Positions 17,174-27,436 of a stretch of 64,000 bases of DNA are shown in pieces. Under the pieces are notes generated by a model. It searched no databases and was not told the DNA's origin. It worked only from the letters and a program-made list of their open reading frames with translations. The translations under genes and the position numbers were made by a program. The stretch lies in the NCBI GenBank assembly GCA_046349855.1, contig JAXMBM010000007.1, positions 1-64,000 on the forward strand. Reading direction: 5' to 3'. This DNA comes from CAIXSC01 sp046349855. GTDB taxonomy: Bacteria; Planctomycetota; Planctomycetia; Pirellulales; Pirellulaceae. The first letter of the stretch is position 1; each line of letters begins with the position of its first letter.

Positions 17174-19498
17174 TCACGGGACGGCGATGGTGACCGTCGT
17201 CTCCGAAACGACGGGCCAGCGATCGTCGCGCAGGGCTCGGGCGCGGATCGTCCATGCGGTCACCCCGCCACGGCGGGCGTCGGCGGGAATCTGGATCTTC
17301 ACGCGGGCCTCTGACTGAGTGGGCTCCAGGAGCACTTCCGGGGTCCCCTCACGCGGTTGGCTATCCGCGCTGGGGCGCACATCGAGCTTCACCGGTTCCC
17401 GAAATTCCGGAGCTCGTGCCACTTTGACCGGAATTTCTATTTCCCCGCCGGCCGGCGCCCGGGGCTCGTCGGCCAGTGGAGTCACCTTCAGCAGCGCTCC
17501 CTCGGGCAGAATCCCGATCCGCAATTCCATCCGTTGCACCAGCGTGCGCTCGTGGCCTCGCGGATCCCGGACGCGCGCCGTCCCATTGAGGATCATGCGG
17601 CTGGTCTTCGTTGTCTCCATCCACTCGGGCACAAAGATCGGATACTCGACCCGCGTCTCCGCGGGAGCCACCGGCCATTCGCCGCTGGCCAATCCCTGCC
17701 GGTGGCGCTGCTGTTTGGAGGTCATTTCGAGCGTAATCGGGCCGGCGAAGCCCTCGAGGCGTTCGATGAGCAGGGGTGCCAGGTAGGTGCTGCCGCGGTG
17801 GACCTTGCGGACATCGTCCAAACCTTCCGGCGTAATCTTGAAGGCGGGTCGCAGAGTCGTGGCCACCAGCACCGTTCCCAGCGGCCGGACCACCTCGCGC
17901 TCGCCCAGCCGAGTGGCGGCTGCGACGTGCACCAGCGCGGCGGACGCCGGCGCATCGGCGGCGCATTCCAGTTCCAGGGGCAGATCGTTCTTGTCGGCGG
18001 CGATCAGCCCATCGCCCACCAGCTTGACTCCCTCCGGCAGGCCGGTGAACTGCAGTTGCACGGGCTGCTTGAAGCCGCCCAGGCGCGTCAGGGAGATCGG
18101 CAGCTTGCCGCGGGCGCCGAGCGGCACGGCCAGCTGTTCAGGGAACTTGGCGCTGAAATCCTCCCCCTGCGGTTCGATGCGCAGTCGATACCGGGCCGCT
18201 CGCCCCAGCCGGCAGCCGGTGCGATCCGACACCACGATACGGTAGGTGCCGTCGGCGGGAGGCTGGAACACAAGGACCGGATCGGTCGTTGCCGGGGCAT
18301 CATCTTGATTGGCCAGTTCCTTGCCGTCGGGACCGACGACGGTGAGATCGAGATCCAGCGGGGCGTCGCTGGTGCGGGCTTCCGCGGCGATCCGCCAGGC
18401 GGTGGCCTTGGTCAAGGCGACGGGGTAGTCGTCGGCTGCGAACGGGGTGTCGAGCGAACCGGTCACCGCGATCGGCACGCGCGGCAACGGCATGCCCTGG
18501 CCGCCCGCCGGCTCCACCTCGTCCGACTCGTCTCCCACCTCGAGGATCCAGGGTGCCGCAGGGCCCGCCGGCGTGGGCAACGAGCAGGCGAAGCGGTCGC
18601 CGGTCGCGGTCGCAGGGAATTCAATCTCGCGCGTCACCGTTTCCCAATTCCCGGCTCCGGTGGCCAGGCCCCACCCGTGGAACTCGACGGCTCGTTTCGT
18701 GCCGCGTTGGCCCCGCGCCGGGAAGCTGGCCACCACGCGCGGTTCGGCGCTCAGGGTCAGGCGATACACGTACGAACGATCGCCGGCGAAGTCGAGGTCA
18801 TGGAGGCTCACGACATAGGTGGTCGCCGCGGCGGCCGGGAAGGTCGCCACCAGATCGCGGCCCTGGGTGTCGGCCACATCCAGGACGCGGCGGCCCGATT
18901 CGTCGTGCACCTGGATCAGCGCATGCAGGGGAGATCCCAGCTGCCGGGCGATCAGCGTCAGGGTGACCGGCGCGGCCACCGGCAACTGAAACGCATACCG
19001 ATCGATCTCCTCGATGCGGCGAATCTGGCCCGACACGGTGACAGGGAACGAGGGGAGTGGCTGCGGTCCCTGGCGCTGAGCGTCCTCGACCACCGGCGTG
19101 CCGCCGCCCACATGGAGGAACCCGGCGGGGGACGCGCCGTTGGCGTTGGCGACCTGCCAGCGGAGCAACCCCGGGGGGAGATCCGCGGGGAGCGTGATGC
19201 GTGCGGGAAACTCGCGCGGCAGAGGCCAGGCGGGCCCGCGCGCCTTGGCACCGAACCAATACGGTGGATCGGGGACCAGCACGGGCGACGGTGGCCCCAG
19301 CAATTCGATCTTCACTCGGGGATCGGCGGGCAGCAGCTGCATGTCGGGCGACCAGTCGTAGCCGCCCAAGACCACGTCGAAGGTCGTCCCCGGAGGACCG
19401 CCCGCAGGAAATACGTAGCCAATTTCGGGTGCCAGTTGAGCGGCCGCCGGCACCGTCCAGCCAGCGACCAGCAGCACCGCCAGGAATCGGAACAGCAT
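17174..19498 (-). CDS. Secreted PPC-domain (pre-peptidase C-terminal-like) multi-beta-domain protein
   Basis: A 774-residue exported protein with signal peptide (FLAVLLVAGWTVPAAAQ). The mature part begins with an IPT/TIG-like fold (YVFPAGGPPGTTFDVVLGG), followed by PPC-like beta-sandwiches (for example IRRIEEIDRYAFQLPVAAP and FAADDYPVALTKATAWRIAA) and further Ig-like repeats. No peptidase active site is present. These proteins are planctomycete-specific and are often encoded after DUF1549/DUF1553 and DUF1501 genes, as here: it is the last gene of that three-gene operon, 69 nt after the DUF1501 stop. It is probably a surface binding or structural component of the same envelope machinery. Exact role unknown. 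Confidence 0.75.
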   Translation of the reverse strand: MLFRFLAVLLVAGWTVPAAAQLAPEIGYVFPAGGPPGTTFDVVLGGYDWSPDMQLLPADPRVKIELLGPPSPVLVPDPPYWFGAKARGPAWPLPREFPARITLPADLPPGLLRWQVANANGASPAGFLHVGGGTPVVEDAQRQGPQPLPSFPVTVSGQIRRIEEIDRYAFQLPVAAPVTLTLIARQLGSPLHALIQVHDESGRRVLDVADTQGRDLVATFPAAAATTYVVSLHDLDFAGDRSYVYRLTLSAEPRVVASFPARGQRGTKRAVEFHGWGLATGAGNWETVTREIEFPATATGDRFACSLPTPAGPAAPWILEVGDESDEVEPAGGQGMPLPRVPIAVTGSLDTPFAADDYPVALTKATAWRIAAEARTSDAPLDLDLTVVGPDGKELANQDDAPATTDPVLVFQPPADGTYRIVVSDRTGCRLGRAARYRLRIEPQGEDFSAKFPEQLAVPLGARGKLPISLTRLGGFKQPVQLQFTGLPEGVKLVGDGLIAADKNDLPLELECAADAPASAALVHVAAATRLGEREVVRPLGTVLVATTLRPAFKITPEGLDDVRKVHRGSTYLAPLLIERLEGFAGPITLEMTSKQQRHRQGLASGEWPVAPAETRVEYPIFVPEWMETTKTSRMILNGTARVRDPRGHERTLVQRMELRIGILPEGALLKVTPLADEPRAPAGGEIEIPVKVARAPEFREPVKLDVRPSADSQPREGTPEVLLEPTQSEARVKIQIPADARRGGVTAWTIRARALRDDRWPVVSETTVTIAVP

Positions 19499-19567
19499 GC
19501 GGCAGCCTCCTCGCGAAAACAGAGCTCGGCAGGCCAGGGACGGGACGTCCGAGCGGGAGGGAAGGGG

Positions 19568-20905
19568 TTACACCAGCCCGGGAATCATCTGCCCGCCGTC
19601 CACCAGCGGCACAGGGCGTCCCAGCGGGTCGGCGTAGACCTTGCGGGAATCGATCCCCAGCAGCGAACAGATGGTGTGCAGCAGATCGGCCACACTCACC
19701 GGGTCGCGGGTCGGTGCCGCGGCCTGCTTGTCCGTGGCGCCGATGATCTGCCCCGGCCGAGTTCCGCCACCCGCGAACAGGATGCACTGAGCCATCGACC
19801 AGTGGTCTCGACCCGCCTGCGCGTTGACCCGCGGCGTGCGTCCCATTTCTCCCATCATCACCACCAGGGTGCTGTCGAGCAGTCCGCGCTGTTCGAGATC
19901 CTCCACCAGCGCGGCGAAGGCTCGGTCGGCGGGCGGGATCAGGTCGCCGGCCAGACTGGGGAAACAATTGAAGTGGACATCCCAGCCGGGGGCATCGATA
20001 CCCACGAATCGGCACCCGGCCTCGATCAGTCGTCGACCCAGGAGCGCTGACTGACCGATCTGCGTCAGGCCATAGGTTTCGCGCAGCTTCGCCGGCTCGT
20101 CCTGCACGCGAAACGCGCGGCGGGCTGCCGGCGAGGTGATCAGGTCGTAGGCCTTCGAGTAGTAGGTGGACATGGCGGCGGCCCGGCCGGCCCGCGCCCG
20201 TTCCTGTTCCACGCCGGCCAGCAATTGGCGGCGGAGCTGCTGCCGCGCGGGAGACACCCCGTCGACCTCGCCCAGATCCTTGACTTCAAAGTCGGGCTGG
20301 CTGGGATCCGCTTCGATGACAAACGGCGCGTACTCGGCGCCAAAAAACCCCGGACCGCCCGCGGCCATCGGGTGCGGCATATTGATGTAGGGAGGTACCG
20401 TGCCCCCGCCCGTTCCCAGTTCGCGGGCCACCATCGAGCCGAGCGACGGATAGAGTTCGTTGTTGGGAATCGGGTGCTCGCCGTCAGGGAAGGCCGGGCG
20501 ACGGCCGGTCATCACGTAGTGGTAGCCCGTGGCGTGGCCATTGTCGGTGTGCGAATGGCTGCGGACCACGGTGAATTTGTGGGCGATCTGCGCGCAGCGC
20601 CCGCAGTGTTCCGTAAAGGTCGTACCGGGGACCGAAGTCGCAATCGGCGCGAACGGCCCACGAATCTCGGCCGGCGCCTCGGGCTTCGGATCCCACATGT
20701 CCTGGTGCGGCGGTCCCCCTTCCAGAAACAGGAAGATGCACGAGCGGGCTCGAGCACGCCGGCCCGACGGCGCGGCTTCGGCCGCCAGCAGCTGCGGCAG
20801 ATGCAGCGCCGGCAGCAACCCCGCGGCACCCAGCCGCAAGGCATGTCGTCGCGTCAGGCCGTCACACGTCCGGGCGCCCCGGCCCGACCAGCGAAATCGC
20901 AACAT
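19568..20905 (-). CDS. DUF1501 (sulfatase/alkaline-phosphatase-fold) exported protein
   Basis: A 445-residue DUF1501 protein. The N-terminus has a twin-arginine-type signal (LTRRHALRLGAAGLLPAL). Family landmarks are SCIFLFLEGGPPHQDMWDPK, the VVRSHSHTDNGHATGYH segment, and near the C-terminus MMGEMGRTPRVN with GRDHW. DUF1501 belongs to the alkaline phosphatase/sulfatase superfold but lacks a proven activity. It is encoded directly after the DUF1549/DUF1553 gene (19 nt gap), the usual planctomycete pairing, and before the PPC-domain protein. The two probably function together at the cell surface, perhaps in polysaccharide handling; that is inference. Confidence 0.9.
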   Translation of the reverse strand: MLRFRWSGRGARTCDGLTRRHALRLGAAGLLPALHLPQLLAAEAAPSGRRARARSCIFLFLEGGPPHQDMWDPKPEAPAEIRGPFAPIATSVPGTTFTEHCGRCAQIAHKFTVVRSHSHTDNGHATGYHYVMTGRRPAFPDGEHPIPNNELYPSLGSMVARELGTGGGTVPPYINMPHPMAAGGPGFFGAEYAPFVIEADPSQPDFEVKDLGEVDGVSPARQQLRRQLLAGVEQERARAGRAAAMSTYYSKAYDLITSPAARRAFRVQDEPAKLRETYGLTQIGQSALLGRRLIEAGCRFVGIDAPGWDVHFNCFPSLAGDLIPPADRAFAALVEDLEQRGLLDSTLVVMMGEMGRTPRVNAQAGRDHWSMAQCILFAGGGTRPGQIIGATDKQAAAPTRDPVSVADLLHTICSLLGIDSRKVYADPLGRPVPLVDGGQMIPGLV

Positions 20906-20924
20906 GGGACCTCTCCCTTGGCAC

Positions 20925-23414
20925 TCAGTGGCCGTAGAGGAATTCCTTCGAGTTGATCAGCGTCCAGAGCACATCTTCGGCCGCCTGCCGCCGGCCGGCT
21001 GGAGTCACCCGCGACGGGTCGGCGAACGCCGCGGCCAGCACCTGCCGTTCGGCCGCCGTCGGTCGCCGCGCCAGGGTGGCCAGATAAAGTTCTTCGGTCA
21101 GTTCGTCGGGACTCCGTGAGGACTCGGCCAACCGCCGCACCCAGCCCTCTCGGTGAGCAATCTTGGCATTGATTTCCGGAGAGTTCAGCAGGTGGAGCGC
21201 CTGGGAGATGCTCGGTTCGTTGCTCCGTTCGCACTCGCAGACCGTGGCCCGGACCGGCCGGCCGAAGATGCGGAAGAAGTACGACGGCATCCGATTGTCC
21301 CAGACCTCGATCGCCCGAACCCCTTCCGGCCAGCCATTGAACTTCTCGGGGACGCCCGTCACCTGGCAGATCGAGTCCAGCAGTACCTCCGCCGGCAGGG
21401 CTTTGGGATGCGCGTGGGAAAAATGCTGCCGGTCATCGCGGTTCGAATCGGTCACCGCGCTGCTCAGCTGATAGACGTTCGATTCCAGGATCGTCCGCGT
21501 GAAGGCGTGGAGATCGTAGCCGGTGTTGCGGAGCCGAGCTTCGAGGGCGTCGAGCAGCGGTTCGTTGGTGGCCGGGTTGGTGGCCCGCAGATCATCGATC
21601 GGTTCCACGAGCCCGCGCCCCAGGTAGTGCGCCCAGAGTCGATTCGCCAGCGCCCGGGCGAAGTAGGGATTCTGCGGATCGACCATCCAGGAAGCCAGCA
21701 CCTGCCGCCGATCCCGCACGCCGCTGAAATCGGCCGCGGATCCTCCCAGAACTCTCGCCGCGACCGTCTGGCCGGTCCGCGGATGGCGGGCATCGGTGCC
21801 CGGCCTGGCCAGGATCGCCTCGCCCCCGTCCGGCAGTTTTTTCGTGCTCAGCCCGGTAAAGAAACCGACCAGTCCCGCATAGTCGTCCTGCCCCCAACGT
21901 TCACTGGGATGATGGTGGCACTGAGCGCATTCGATGCGCACTCCGAGGAACAGCTGGCTGACGCTCCGCCCGGCCAGCTCGGGTTGGTCGACCGCCTTGA
22001 AGAACGCCACCGGACTTTCGCTCTGCACCGGTCCCTGAGCGGTCAGGATGTCGCGCACCAGGGCATCGTACGGCCGGTTCGCGGCGAACTGCCGGCGCAG
22101 CCAGCGCGTGAGCCCGACCGTGGCCTGGGGCGTGATCTTGATCTTGTCCGCCCGCAGCAGGTTCGACCACTTCATGGCCCAATACGTGGCGTACTCGGGA
22201 CGCTGCAACAGCTCGTCGACCAGGCGCGCTCGCTTGTCCGGCGCGGGGTTGTCGAGAAAGCGGCGGGCTTCATCCGCCGTCGGCAGCGTGCCGATGACAT
22301 CCAGGTAGACGCGTCGCAGGAACGTCGCGTCGTCCGCCAGCGGGCTGGGCTGGATCCCCAGCTTCTGCAGGCGATCCCAGACCAGTCGATCAATGAAATT
22401 CACTTCGGCGGGCCGCACGAAAGGGGTCGCAGGCCGCGGCAGCACCACGCGCGTCACCGCCACGTGTCCCTGGTATCGCACCAGGATCGCCGCGTCTCCC
22501 GGGGACTCGGTCGCCTGCACCCAGCCCCGCGCATCCACCTCGGCGACGTACGGCGCATTGGAGGCGAAATCGGTTTCCGCCGTGACGCAGTGCCGCGTTC
22601 CCTCCGAGTCGATCGCGGTGACGCGCAGCTGCTGCGTCCCGCCAGCGACCAGCGTCACTTCCGCGGGATCGACTTCAATCGCTACCACGGGTCGTTCCTG
22701 GTCGATCGACCGCGGCGCACCCGCTTCGAGCCAGCGGAGCAGTCGCCGATACGACGCGCTGCCCGGCTCGATCTTCAAGCCGCCACCGTGTGGCAGTTGA
22801 GCGGTCGCCTTGAGCAACAGCAGGCTCCGCGCCGGGCTGGCCAGCATCACGCGCCGCCCGCGCCCGGCGTGCAGGATGGCGTCGTAATCCGCCTGCGGAT
22901 CGAAACCGAACAAGCTCAGCTTGAATCCCGCCTGCCCTTCGGCCTTGCCGTGGCAGCCGCCCGAATTGCAGCGAGCCTTCGTCAGGGTCGGGATGACATC
23001 CTGTTCGAACGAGACCGCAGGCGGTTGCATCAGTCGACGCACCACCACCGGCACGCGCTGCTGCTGACCCGCATGTTCCACAATCAGTTCGGTCGCACCC
23101 TCGGCGCGGGGAGTGATCCGGCCTAGCTCGTCCACTTCGGCCACGTCCGCGGCCGCCAGCGACAGCCGCGCCGCACGCGTCACGTCTCGCCGCCCCGCAC
23201 CGTCGACCAGCGTCACCAGCACCTGCTGCGATCCCTCGGGACCCGCCAGCTCGATCGTCGCCGGCCGGACCTCGAGCGTACTCGCCCAGCCGCTGGCCGA
23301 GACACACCCCACGATGCTCAGACACCCCACGACTCGGCACAGCACGCGCACCGGTAACCTGCGCTCGGCCACGAGTCGCCCAGTCCGGTGCCAGCTTGTC
23401 AGAGCAGCCTTCAT
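20925..23414 (-). CDS. DUF1549/DUF1553 protein with Ig-like (BIG2) N-terminal and cytochrome-like region
   Basis: An 829-residue exported protein and first gene of a three-gene minus-strand operon. A signal (LCRVVGCLSIVGCVSASGWA) is followed by a BIG2-like Ig domain (ATIELAGPEGSQQVLVTLVD), then a heme-like motif CNSGGCH (about residue 200), a second Ig-like segment (VDPAEVTLVAGGTQQLRVT), the DUF1549 domain (FIDRLVWDRLQKLGIQPS... FLRRVYLDVIGTLPT) and the DUF1553 domain (ANRLWAHYLGRGLVEPIDD to the C-terminus). The CECERSNEPSI segment is typical of this subgroup. ATG 23414 starts at the signal peptide; the open frame runs further upstream without a start signal. The role is unknown. Confidence 0.88.
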   Translation of the reverse strand: MKAALTSWHRTGRLVAERRLPVRVLCRVVGCLSIVGCVSASGWASTLEVRPATIELAGPEGSQQVLVTLVDGAGRRDVTRAARLSLAAADVAEVDELGRITPRAEGATELIVEHAGQQQRVPVVVRRLMQPPAVSFEQDVIPTLTKARCNSGGCHGKAEGQAGFKLSLFGFDPQADYDAILHAGRGRRVMLASPARSLLLLKATAQLPHGGGLKIEPGSASYRRLLRWLEAGAPRSIDQERPVVAIEVDPAEVTLVAGGTQQLRVTAIDSEGTRHCVTAETDFASNAPYVAEVDARGWVQATESPGDAAILVRYQGHVAVTRVVLPRPATPFVRPAEVNFIDRLVWDRLQKLGIQPSPLADDATFLRRVYLDVIGTLPTADEARRFLDNPAPDKRARLVDELLQRPEYATYWAMKWSNLLRADKIKITPQATVGLTRWLRRQFAANRPYDALVRDILTAQGPVQSESPVAFFKAVDQPELAGRSVSQLFLGVRIECAQCHHHPSERWGQDDYAGLVGFFTGLSTKKLPDGGEAILARPGTDARHPRTGQTVAARVLGGSAADFSGVRDRRQVLASWMVDPQNPYFARALANRLWAHYLGRGLVEPIDDLRATNPATNEPLLDALEARLRNTGYDLHAFTRTILESNVYQLSSAVTDSNRDDRQHFSHAHPKALPAEVLLDSICQVTGVPEKFNGWPEGVRAIEVWDNRMPSYFFRIFGRPVRATVCECERSNEPSISQALHLLNSPEINAKIAHREGWVRRLAESSRSPDELTEELYLATLARRPTAAERQVLAAAFADPSRVTPAGRRQAAEDVLWTLINSKEFLYGH

Positions 23415-23701
23415 GTCGCGGCACGGGGCCAGGGGTGGGTGCGATCGGAGTTGGGGGCGGGTCGTCGGCCGGCGTCCGTGGATACGACGCCCGCTCGACG
23501 GGCCTCCATGATAGGCTCCCCGCCCAGCCCATCCAATAGACTTTTCCCCGTCCCCAGCGGTCCGCCGGCCCTCGCCACGACTGGCACCGCGCCGGTTGAC
23601 CGGCGCCGCGCTCCCGGCCAGACTATCCCGGCAGCCTGGCCGCCGCGGGCCGTACCTTCCCACCTCCTTCCAGCCCCCATTCCAGCCCACCGAGTCTCCC
23701 C

Positions 23702-25108
23702 ATGCCTGACACCGTCCGTTGCCGCCTGAGCTGCCCGGTACCGTCTCTCCCGACCTGCCCATCCGTAGCGCCTGCGACGTCACCGCAACGCGCCGGGTCC
23801 GCCTACCCGGTCGGAGGGCGCTGCGGTCGAGTCGGCGGGTTGCTCGTACTGGCGGGTCTGGTGCTGCTGGCGAGTGCCACCGCCGCCCGCGGCGACAACT
23901 GGCCGCAGTGGCGCGGCATCCACGGAGATGGGATCAGCCGCGAGACCAATCTGCCGGTGAGCTGGAGCCGCGACAACAACGTGGCCTGGCGGCTGCCGCT
24001 CCCTGGTCCGGCCGGAGCCACGCCCGTGGTGTGGGGCGACCGGATCTTTCTCACCAGTGCCGCGGGCCGGGATCTGGTCCTGATGTGCATCAGCACGGAG
24101 GGGAAGGAACTGTGGCGTCGCCAGATCGGTTCGGGCAATCAGGAGGTCCGCGGCGACGAAGGCAACTCGGCCTCCCCCTCCCCCTGCACCGACGGCCAGT
24201 TTGTCTGGTCGTTCCTGGGCAACGGAGCACTCGCCTGCCACACGGTCGACGGCGAACCGGTGTGGAATCTCGACGTGCCGTCACGTTACGGAAAACTGAA
24301 CATCGCCTTCGGCCTCACGTCCTCCCCGGTGCTGGATGGCGATCGACTCTACCTCCAGCTGATTCACGGCGACGGGAATCCGGCGACGCGCGAGGCACTG
24401 GTCGTGGCGCTCGACAAGAAGACCGGCCGCGAAATCTGGCAGCAGGCTCGGCCGAGCGACGCGCGGGCCGAGTGCGAACACTCGTACGCCTCCCCGGTGC
24501 TGTACCGCGACGAGCAGCGGTCGCTGCTGCTCACGCACGGCGCCGATTACGTCGTCGCGCATGATCCCGACTCGGGGCGCGAGTTGTGGCGGTGCGGCGA
24601 CCTCAATCCCAAGGGGAAATACAACGACACGCTCCGCTTTGTCGCGTCCCCCGCCGTCGCCCCGGGAGTGATTGTCGTCCCCTCGGCCAAGAATGGTCCC
24701 GTCTTCTGCCTCCGCCCCGACCTGAAAGGAGACGTCACCGAGTCGCCGGACGCGTTCTTCTGGAAACGCCCTCAAGGCACCCCCGACGTGCCATCGCCAC
24801 TCATCCATGACGGCCTGGTCTACCTGTGCCGCGAGAACGGCAATCTGGTCTGCGTCGATGCTCGCACGGGCGAACAGTTCTACGAACAGCGCACCGAACC
24901 CGATCGGCATCGCGCCTCGCCGGTGTGGGCCGACGGCAAGCTGTACCTGACCGCACGCCGCGGTGTCGTCACCGTGGTGAAGGCGGGACGCAAATTCGAG
25001 ATCCTGTCGAGCAATGCACTGAACGAAGAAATGTCCGCCTCGCCCGCCATCGCCCATGGCCGCATTTACCTCCGGACCTTCGGCGCGCTGTACGCCATCG
25101 GCAAGTGA
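23702..25108 (+). CDS. Secreted PQQ-binding-like beta-propeller protein (second copy)
   Basis: A 468-residue paralogue of the propeller protein at 2563, with the same overall plan. A hydrophobic export segment (GGLLVLAGLVLLASATAARG, about residues 43-62) precedes NWPQWRGIHGDGISRETN and the repeated blades, for example LVVALDKKTGREIWQQ and DPDSGRELWRCGD. It begins divergently from the DUF1549/1553 operon; the start is ATG 23702. The long N-terminal extension before the hydrophobic segment could mean the true start is downstream, but no better ATG is in frame. No dehydrogenase motif is visible, so binding or structural function is the safer call. Confidence 0.8.
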   Translation: MPDTVRCRLSCPVPSLPTCPSVAPATSPQRAGSAYPVGGRCGRVGGLLVLAGLVLLASATAARGDNWPQWRGIHGDGISRETNLPVSWSRDNNVAWRLPLPGPAGATPVVWGDRIFLTSAAGRDLVLMCISTEGKELWRRQIGSGNQEVRGDEGNSASPSPCTDGQFVWSFLGNGALACHTVDGEPVWNLDVPSRYGKLNIAFGLTSSPVLDGDRLYLQLIHGDGNPATREALVVALDKKTGREIWQQARPSDARAECEHSYASPVLYRDEQRSLLLTHGADYVVAHDPDSGRELWRCGDLNPKGKYNDTLRFVASPAVAPGVIVVPSAKNGPVFCLRPDLKGDVTESPDAFFWKRPQGTPDVPSPLIHDGLVYLCRENGNLVCVDARTGEQFYEQRTEPDRHRASPVWADGKLYLTARRGVVTVVKAGRKFEILSSNALNEEMSASPAIAHGRIYLRTFGALYAIGK

Positions 25109-25136
25109 GGATCGGGGTCGCACCGACCAACGTCCG

Positions 25137-25958
25137 TTACGCCACGAAACGGCTCGAACGGCGCAGGCGGCGGACATACCAGGCGGTGAGCACCATCCCG
25201 ATCACGGGCGGAGCGACCCAGGGGACAAGTGCCCAGGGGCCGGACCACTGGAAGCCGAACAGGCGACCGGCACCGAAGACGATGAACGCCGTGTGAAATG
25301 CCACACCCGTGCCGCACAGCTGCTGCACGTGCTTGAAGAGCCAGTCTCGCGGGTCGCCACCGCGGTGAGAGGTTCCGATGAGTTCGCGGAGCGCGGCGCC
25401 TGCTCCGAACAGGCCCACGCCCACCGGTACCCAGTACGCCACCCAGGGAAGTCCATAGCGGGTGGCACTCGTTCCGGGGACCGACGCGGTGTCGGTCAGC
25501 AGCCCGTGGACGCCCAGCGCGATCAGCCCCAGCGACGTCGCGACGGTGAACAGCTGCCAGAATACGACGTGGGGTCGGCGACGTGCCGCCGCCACGTCGC
25601 GCTGCCGGATCAGCTCGACCCCCAGCACCGCCCCGGCCACCGTGGCGACGGACAGGAAGAGCAGAATGGCAAACAGAAAGCGGAACATTTCCCGGAGCGC
25701 TTCCTGGCGTGCCGCGTCCGACGCCGCACGGACCAGGGGTGCGAAGCTTTCGACGTCCGCCAGGGCCCACAGGGAACTCACCACCCCCGTCCCGCCCACC
25801 ACGTAGGCACAGCGGACAAACCAGCGTCCGCAGCGGCGATGCGTGGGACCTCCCTTCCGCAGGCCGATCACCACCCAGAACAGCAGCAGACCGACAAACC
25901 CCAGGCCAATGTGGACGGCCCGCAGAACGGCATGGAGAGCATCGAGCCAGTCGAGCAT
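25137..25958 (-). CDS. Multi-pass membrane protein (DUF2306-like), hypothetical
   Basis: A 273-residue integral membrane protein with about seven hydrophobic helices. It starts MLDWLDALHAVLRAVHIGLG, with conserved-looking His residues inside the first helix, and repeats a similar pattern near the end (GVAFHTAFIVFGAGRLFG). This resembles DUF2306/cytochrome-b561-like four-helix membrane modules, which could bind heme, but the family is not certain. The ATG at 25958 is preferred because the longer start at 26018 would overlap the upstream DUF1501 gene. It lies 29 nt after that gene on the same strand and is probably co-transcribed with it. It converges with the propeller gene. Confidence 0.6.
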   Translation of the reverse strand: MLDWLDALHAVLRAVHIGLGFVGLLLFWVVIGLRKGGPTHRRCGRWFVRCAYVVGGTGVVSSLWALADVESFAPLVRAASDAARQEALREMFRFLFAILLFLSVATVAGAVLGVELIRQRDVAAARRRPHVVFWQLFTVATSLGLIALGVHGLLTDTASVPGTSATRYGLPWVAYWVPVGVGLFGAGAALRELIGTSHRGGDPRDWLFKHVQQLCGTGVAFHTAFIVFGAGRLFGFQWSGPWALVPWVAPPVIGMVLTAWYVRRLRRSSRFVA

Positions 25959-25987
25959 GCTGACCGCGGGGTTGGGGACCGCAAGGG

Positions 25988-27436
25988 TTACGACAGCGGC
26001 AGGATTTCGCCGTCGCACACTCGCATGGGGCGATTGAGGGGATCACGGAGTTCGGCGCGCGGCGAGATCCCCAGCGCGTGAAACAACGTCGCGTGGACGT
26101 CCGGCGGCTGGCAGGGACGCGTGTGAGGAAAGGCGCCCAGCGCGTCGCTGCTGCCATAGACCTGTCCACCGCGAATCCCGCCGCCCGCCAGGACGATCGA
26201 GTAGACGCTGGGATAATGATCGCGCCCCGCCCCTCCGTTGATCCGCGGCGTGCGGCCGAAATCGGTGAGCATGACCACCAGGGTCTCGTCCAGCGTCCCC
26301 CGCTGATCCAAGTCGGCCAGCAGCGCGGCCATGGCGTGATCAAACACCGGGAGCAGCCGGTCCTTCAACCGATTGAAGTTGTCGCCATGCGTGTCCCACA
26401 TGTCTCCCACGGCGCCATTCAGATCGCCGGCCGCACAGCACACCTGCACGATCGGCACGCCGGCCTCGGTCAGCCGCCGCGCCAGCAGCATGCTCTGGCC
26501 GGCCAGATGCGGGCCATACGATTCGCGCACCCGCGGATCCTCGCGCTGCAGATCGTAGGCATTCTTGACGGCCGAACCGAGCAGGATGCCCTGGGCCAGA
26601 TCGCGAAAATGATGGAATTCCTCAAAGTCGCCGGGCAGGCTGAGCGGGCGTTCGAGCGTCGCCCGCAGCTGCCGCCGCTCCGCGATGCGAGCGTAATCGA
26701 CATCCCCCAGCTGCAGCACCTCCGCACCCAGCGTGCGGGACACGCCGCCGTACGGATCCCCCGCCGCCGGCCGCATGACGATCGGATCGTATTTCACTCC
26801 CATCCAGCCGCCGTACTCGCCCGCCTGCAGCGTATCGTTGTCCACCAGCGGATAGGGAACCCGCACGGCGCGCGGAACGCCGGGAGGTGCCTCGCGGAAG
26901 TGCGATACCATCGCGGGCAACGAGGGCCAGTCATTGCGCATCGGGGGAATATTGCCGACGCGCGGCGGCTTATGCCCCGTCAGATTCCAGTACATGCCGC
27001 GCCCGTGGGCCGAGTCATCGTGATGAATCGACCGGACGATGGCCAGTTTGTCGGTGTGCCGCGCCAGCTTGGGAAGATGCTCGCTGACGTAAATCCCCGG
27101 CACCGCCGACTCGATCGGCTGGAACACTCCACGCACCTCGGCCGGCGCGTCCGGCTTGAGGTCCCAGGTATCCAGGTGACTCATCCCGCCCCAGCAGTAG
27201 AGCAGGATGCACGACTTGGCTCGCCCGCCTCGGCGCCCCTCGGCCACTCCCCCGGCTCGGCCCAGGGCCTCGGCCGACTCCTGCCGCTCCGCCCCCGCAA
27301 CGCGTCCCGCACCGAGGGCGCGGAGTCCCAGGAACGACGGCAACGACAACCCCAGCAGGCGGGTCGAAGTCGCCAGCATCCGCCGCCGCGCGCCCAGTCG
27401 CTCGTTCCGTCGCTCGTCCTCTCTGTTTCGTCCCAT
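25988..27436 (-). CDS. DUF1501 exported protein
   Basis: A 482-residue DUF1501 family member. The basic N-terminus (RLGARRRMLATSTRLLGLSLPS) fits a Tat-type leader, then SCILLYCWGGMSHLDTWDLK, HHDDSAHGRGMYWNLTGHKPPR, LTDFGRTPRINGGAGRDHYP and the family's usual C-terminal end (DVHATLFHALGI). It is in the sulfatase/alkaline-phosphatase superfold without a demonstrated activity. It is transcribed divergently from the DUF1549/1553-DUF1501 pair at 27594, with 157 nt between the starts, so a shared regulatory region is likely. The short membrane-protein gene follows on the same strand. Confidence 0.9.
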   Translation of the reverse strand: MGRNREDERRNERLGARRRMLATSTRLLGLSLPSFLGLRALGAGRVAGAERQESAEALGRAGGVAEGRRGGRAKSCILLYCWGGMSHLDTWDLKPDAPAEVRGVFQPIESAVPGIYVSEHLPKLARHTDKLAIVRSIHHDDSAHGRGMYWNLTGHKPPRVGNIPPMRNDWPSLPAMVSHFREAPPGVPRAVRVPYPLVDNDTLQAGEYGGWMGVKYDPIVMRPAAGDPYGGVSRTLGAEVLQLGDVDYARIAERRQLRATLERPLSLPGDFEEFHHFRDLAQGILLGSAVKNAYDLQREDPRVRESYGPHLAGQSMLLARRLTEAGVPIVQVCCAAGDLNGAVGDMWDTHGDNFNRLKDRLLPVFDHAMAALLADLDQRGTLDETLVVMLTDFGRTPRINGGAGRDHYPSVYSIVLAGGGIRGGQVYGSSDALGAFPHTRPCQPPDVHATLFHALGISPRAELRDPLNRPMRVCDGEILPLS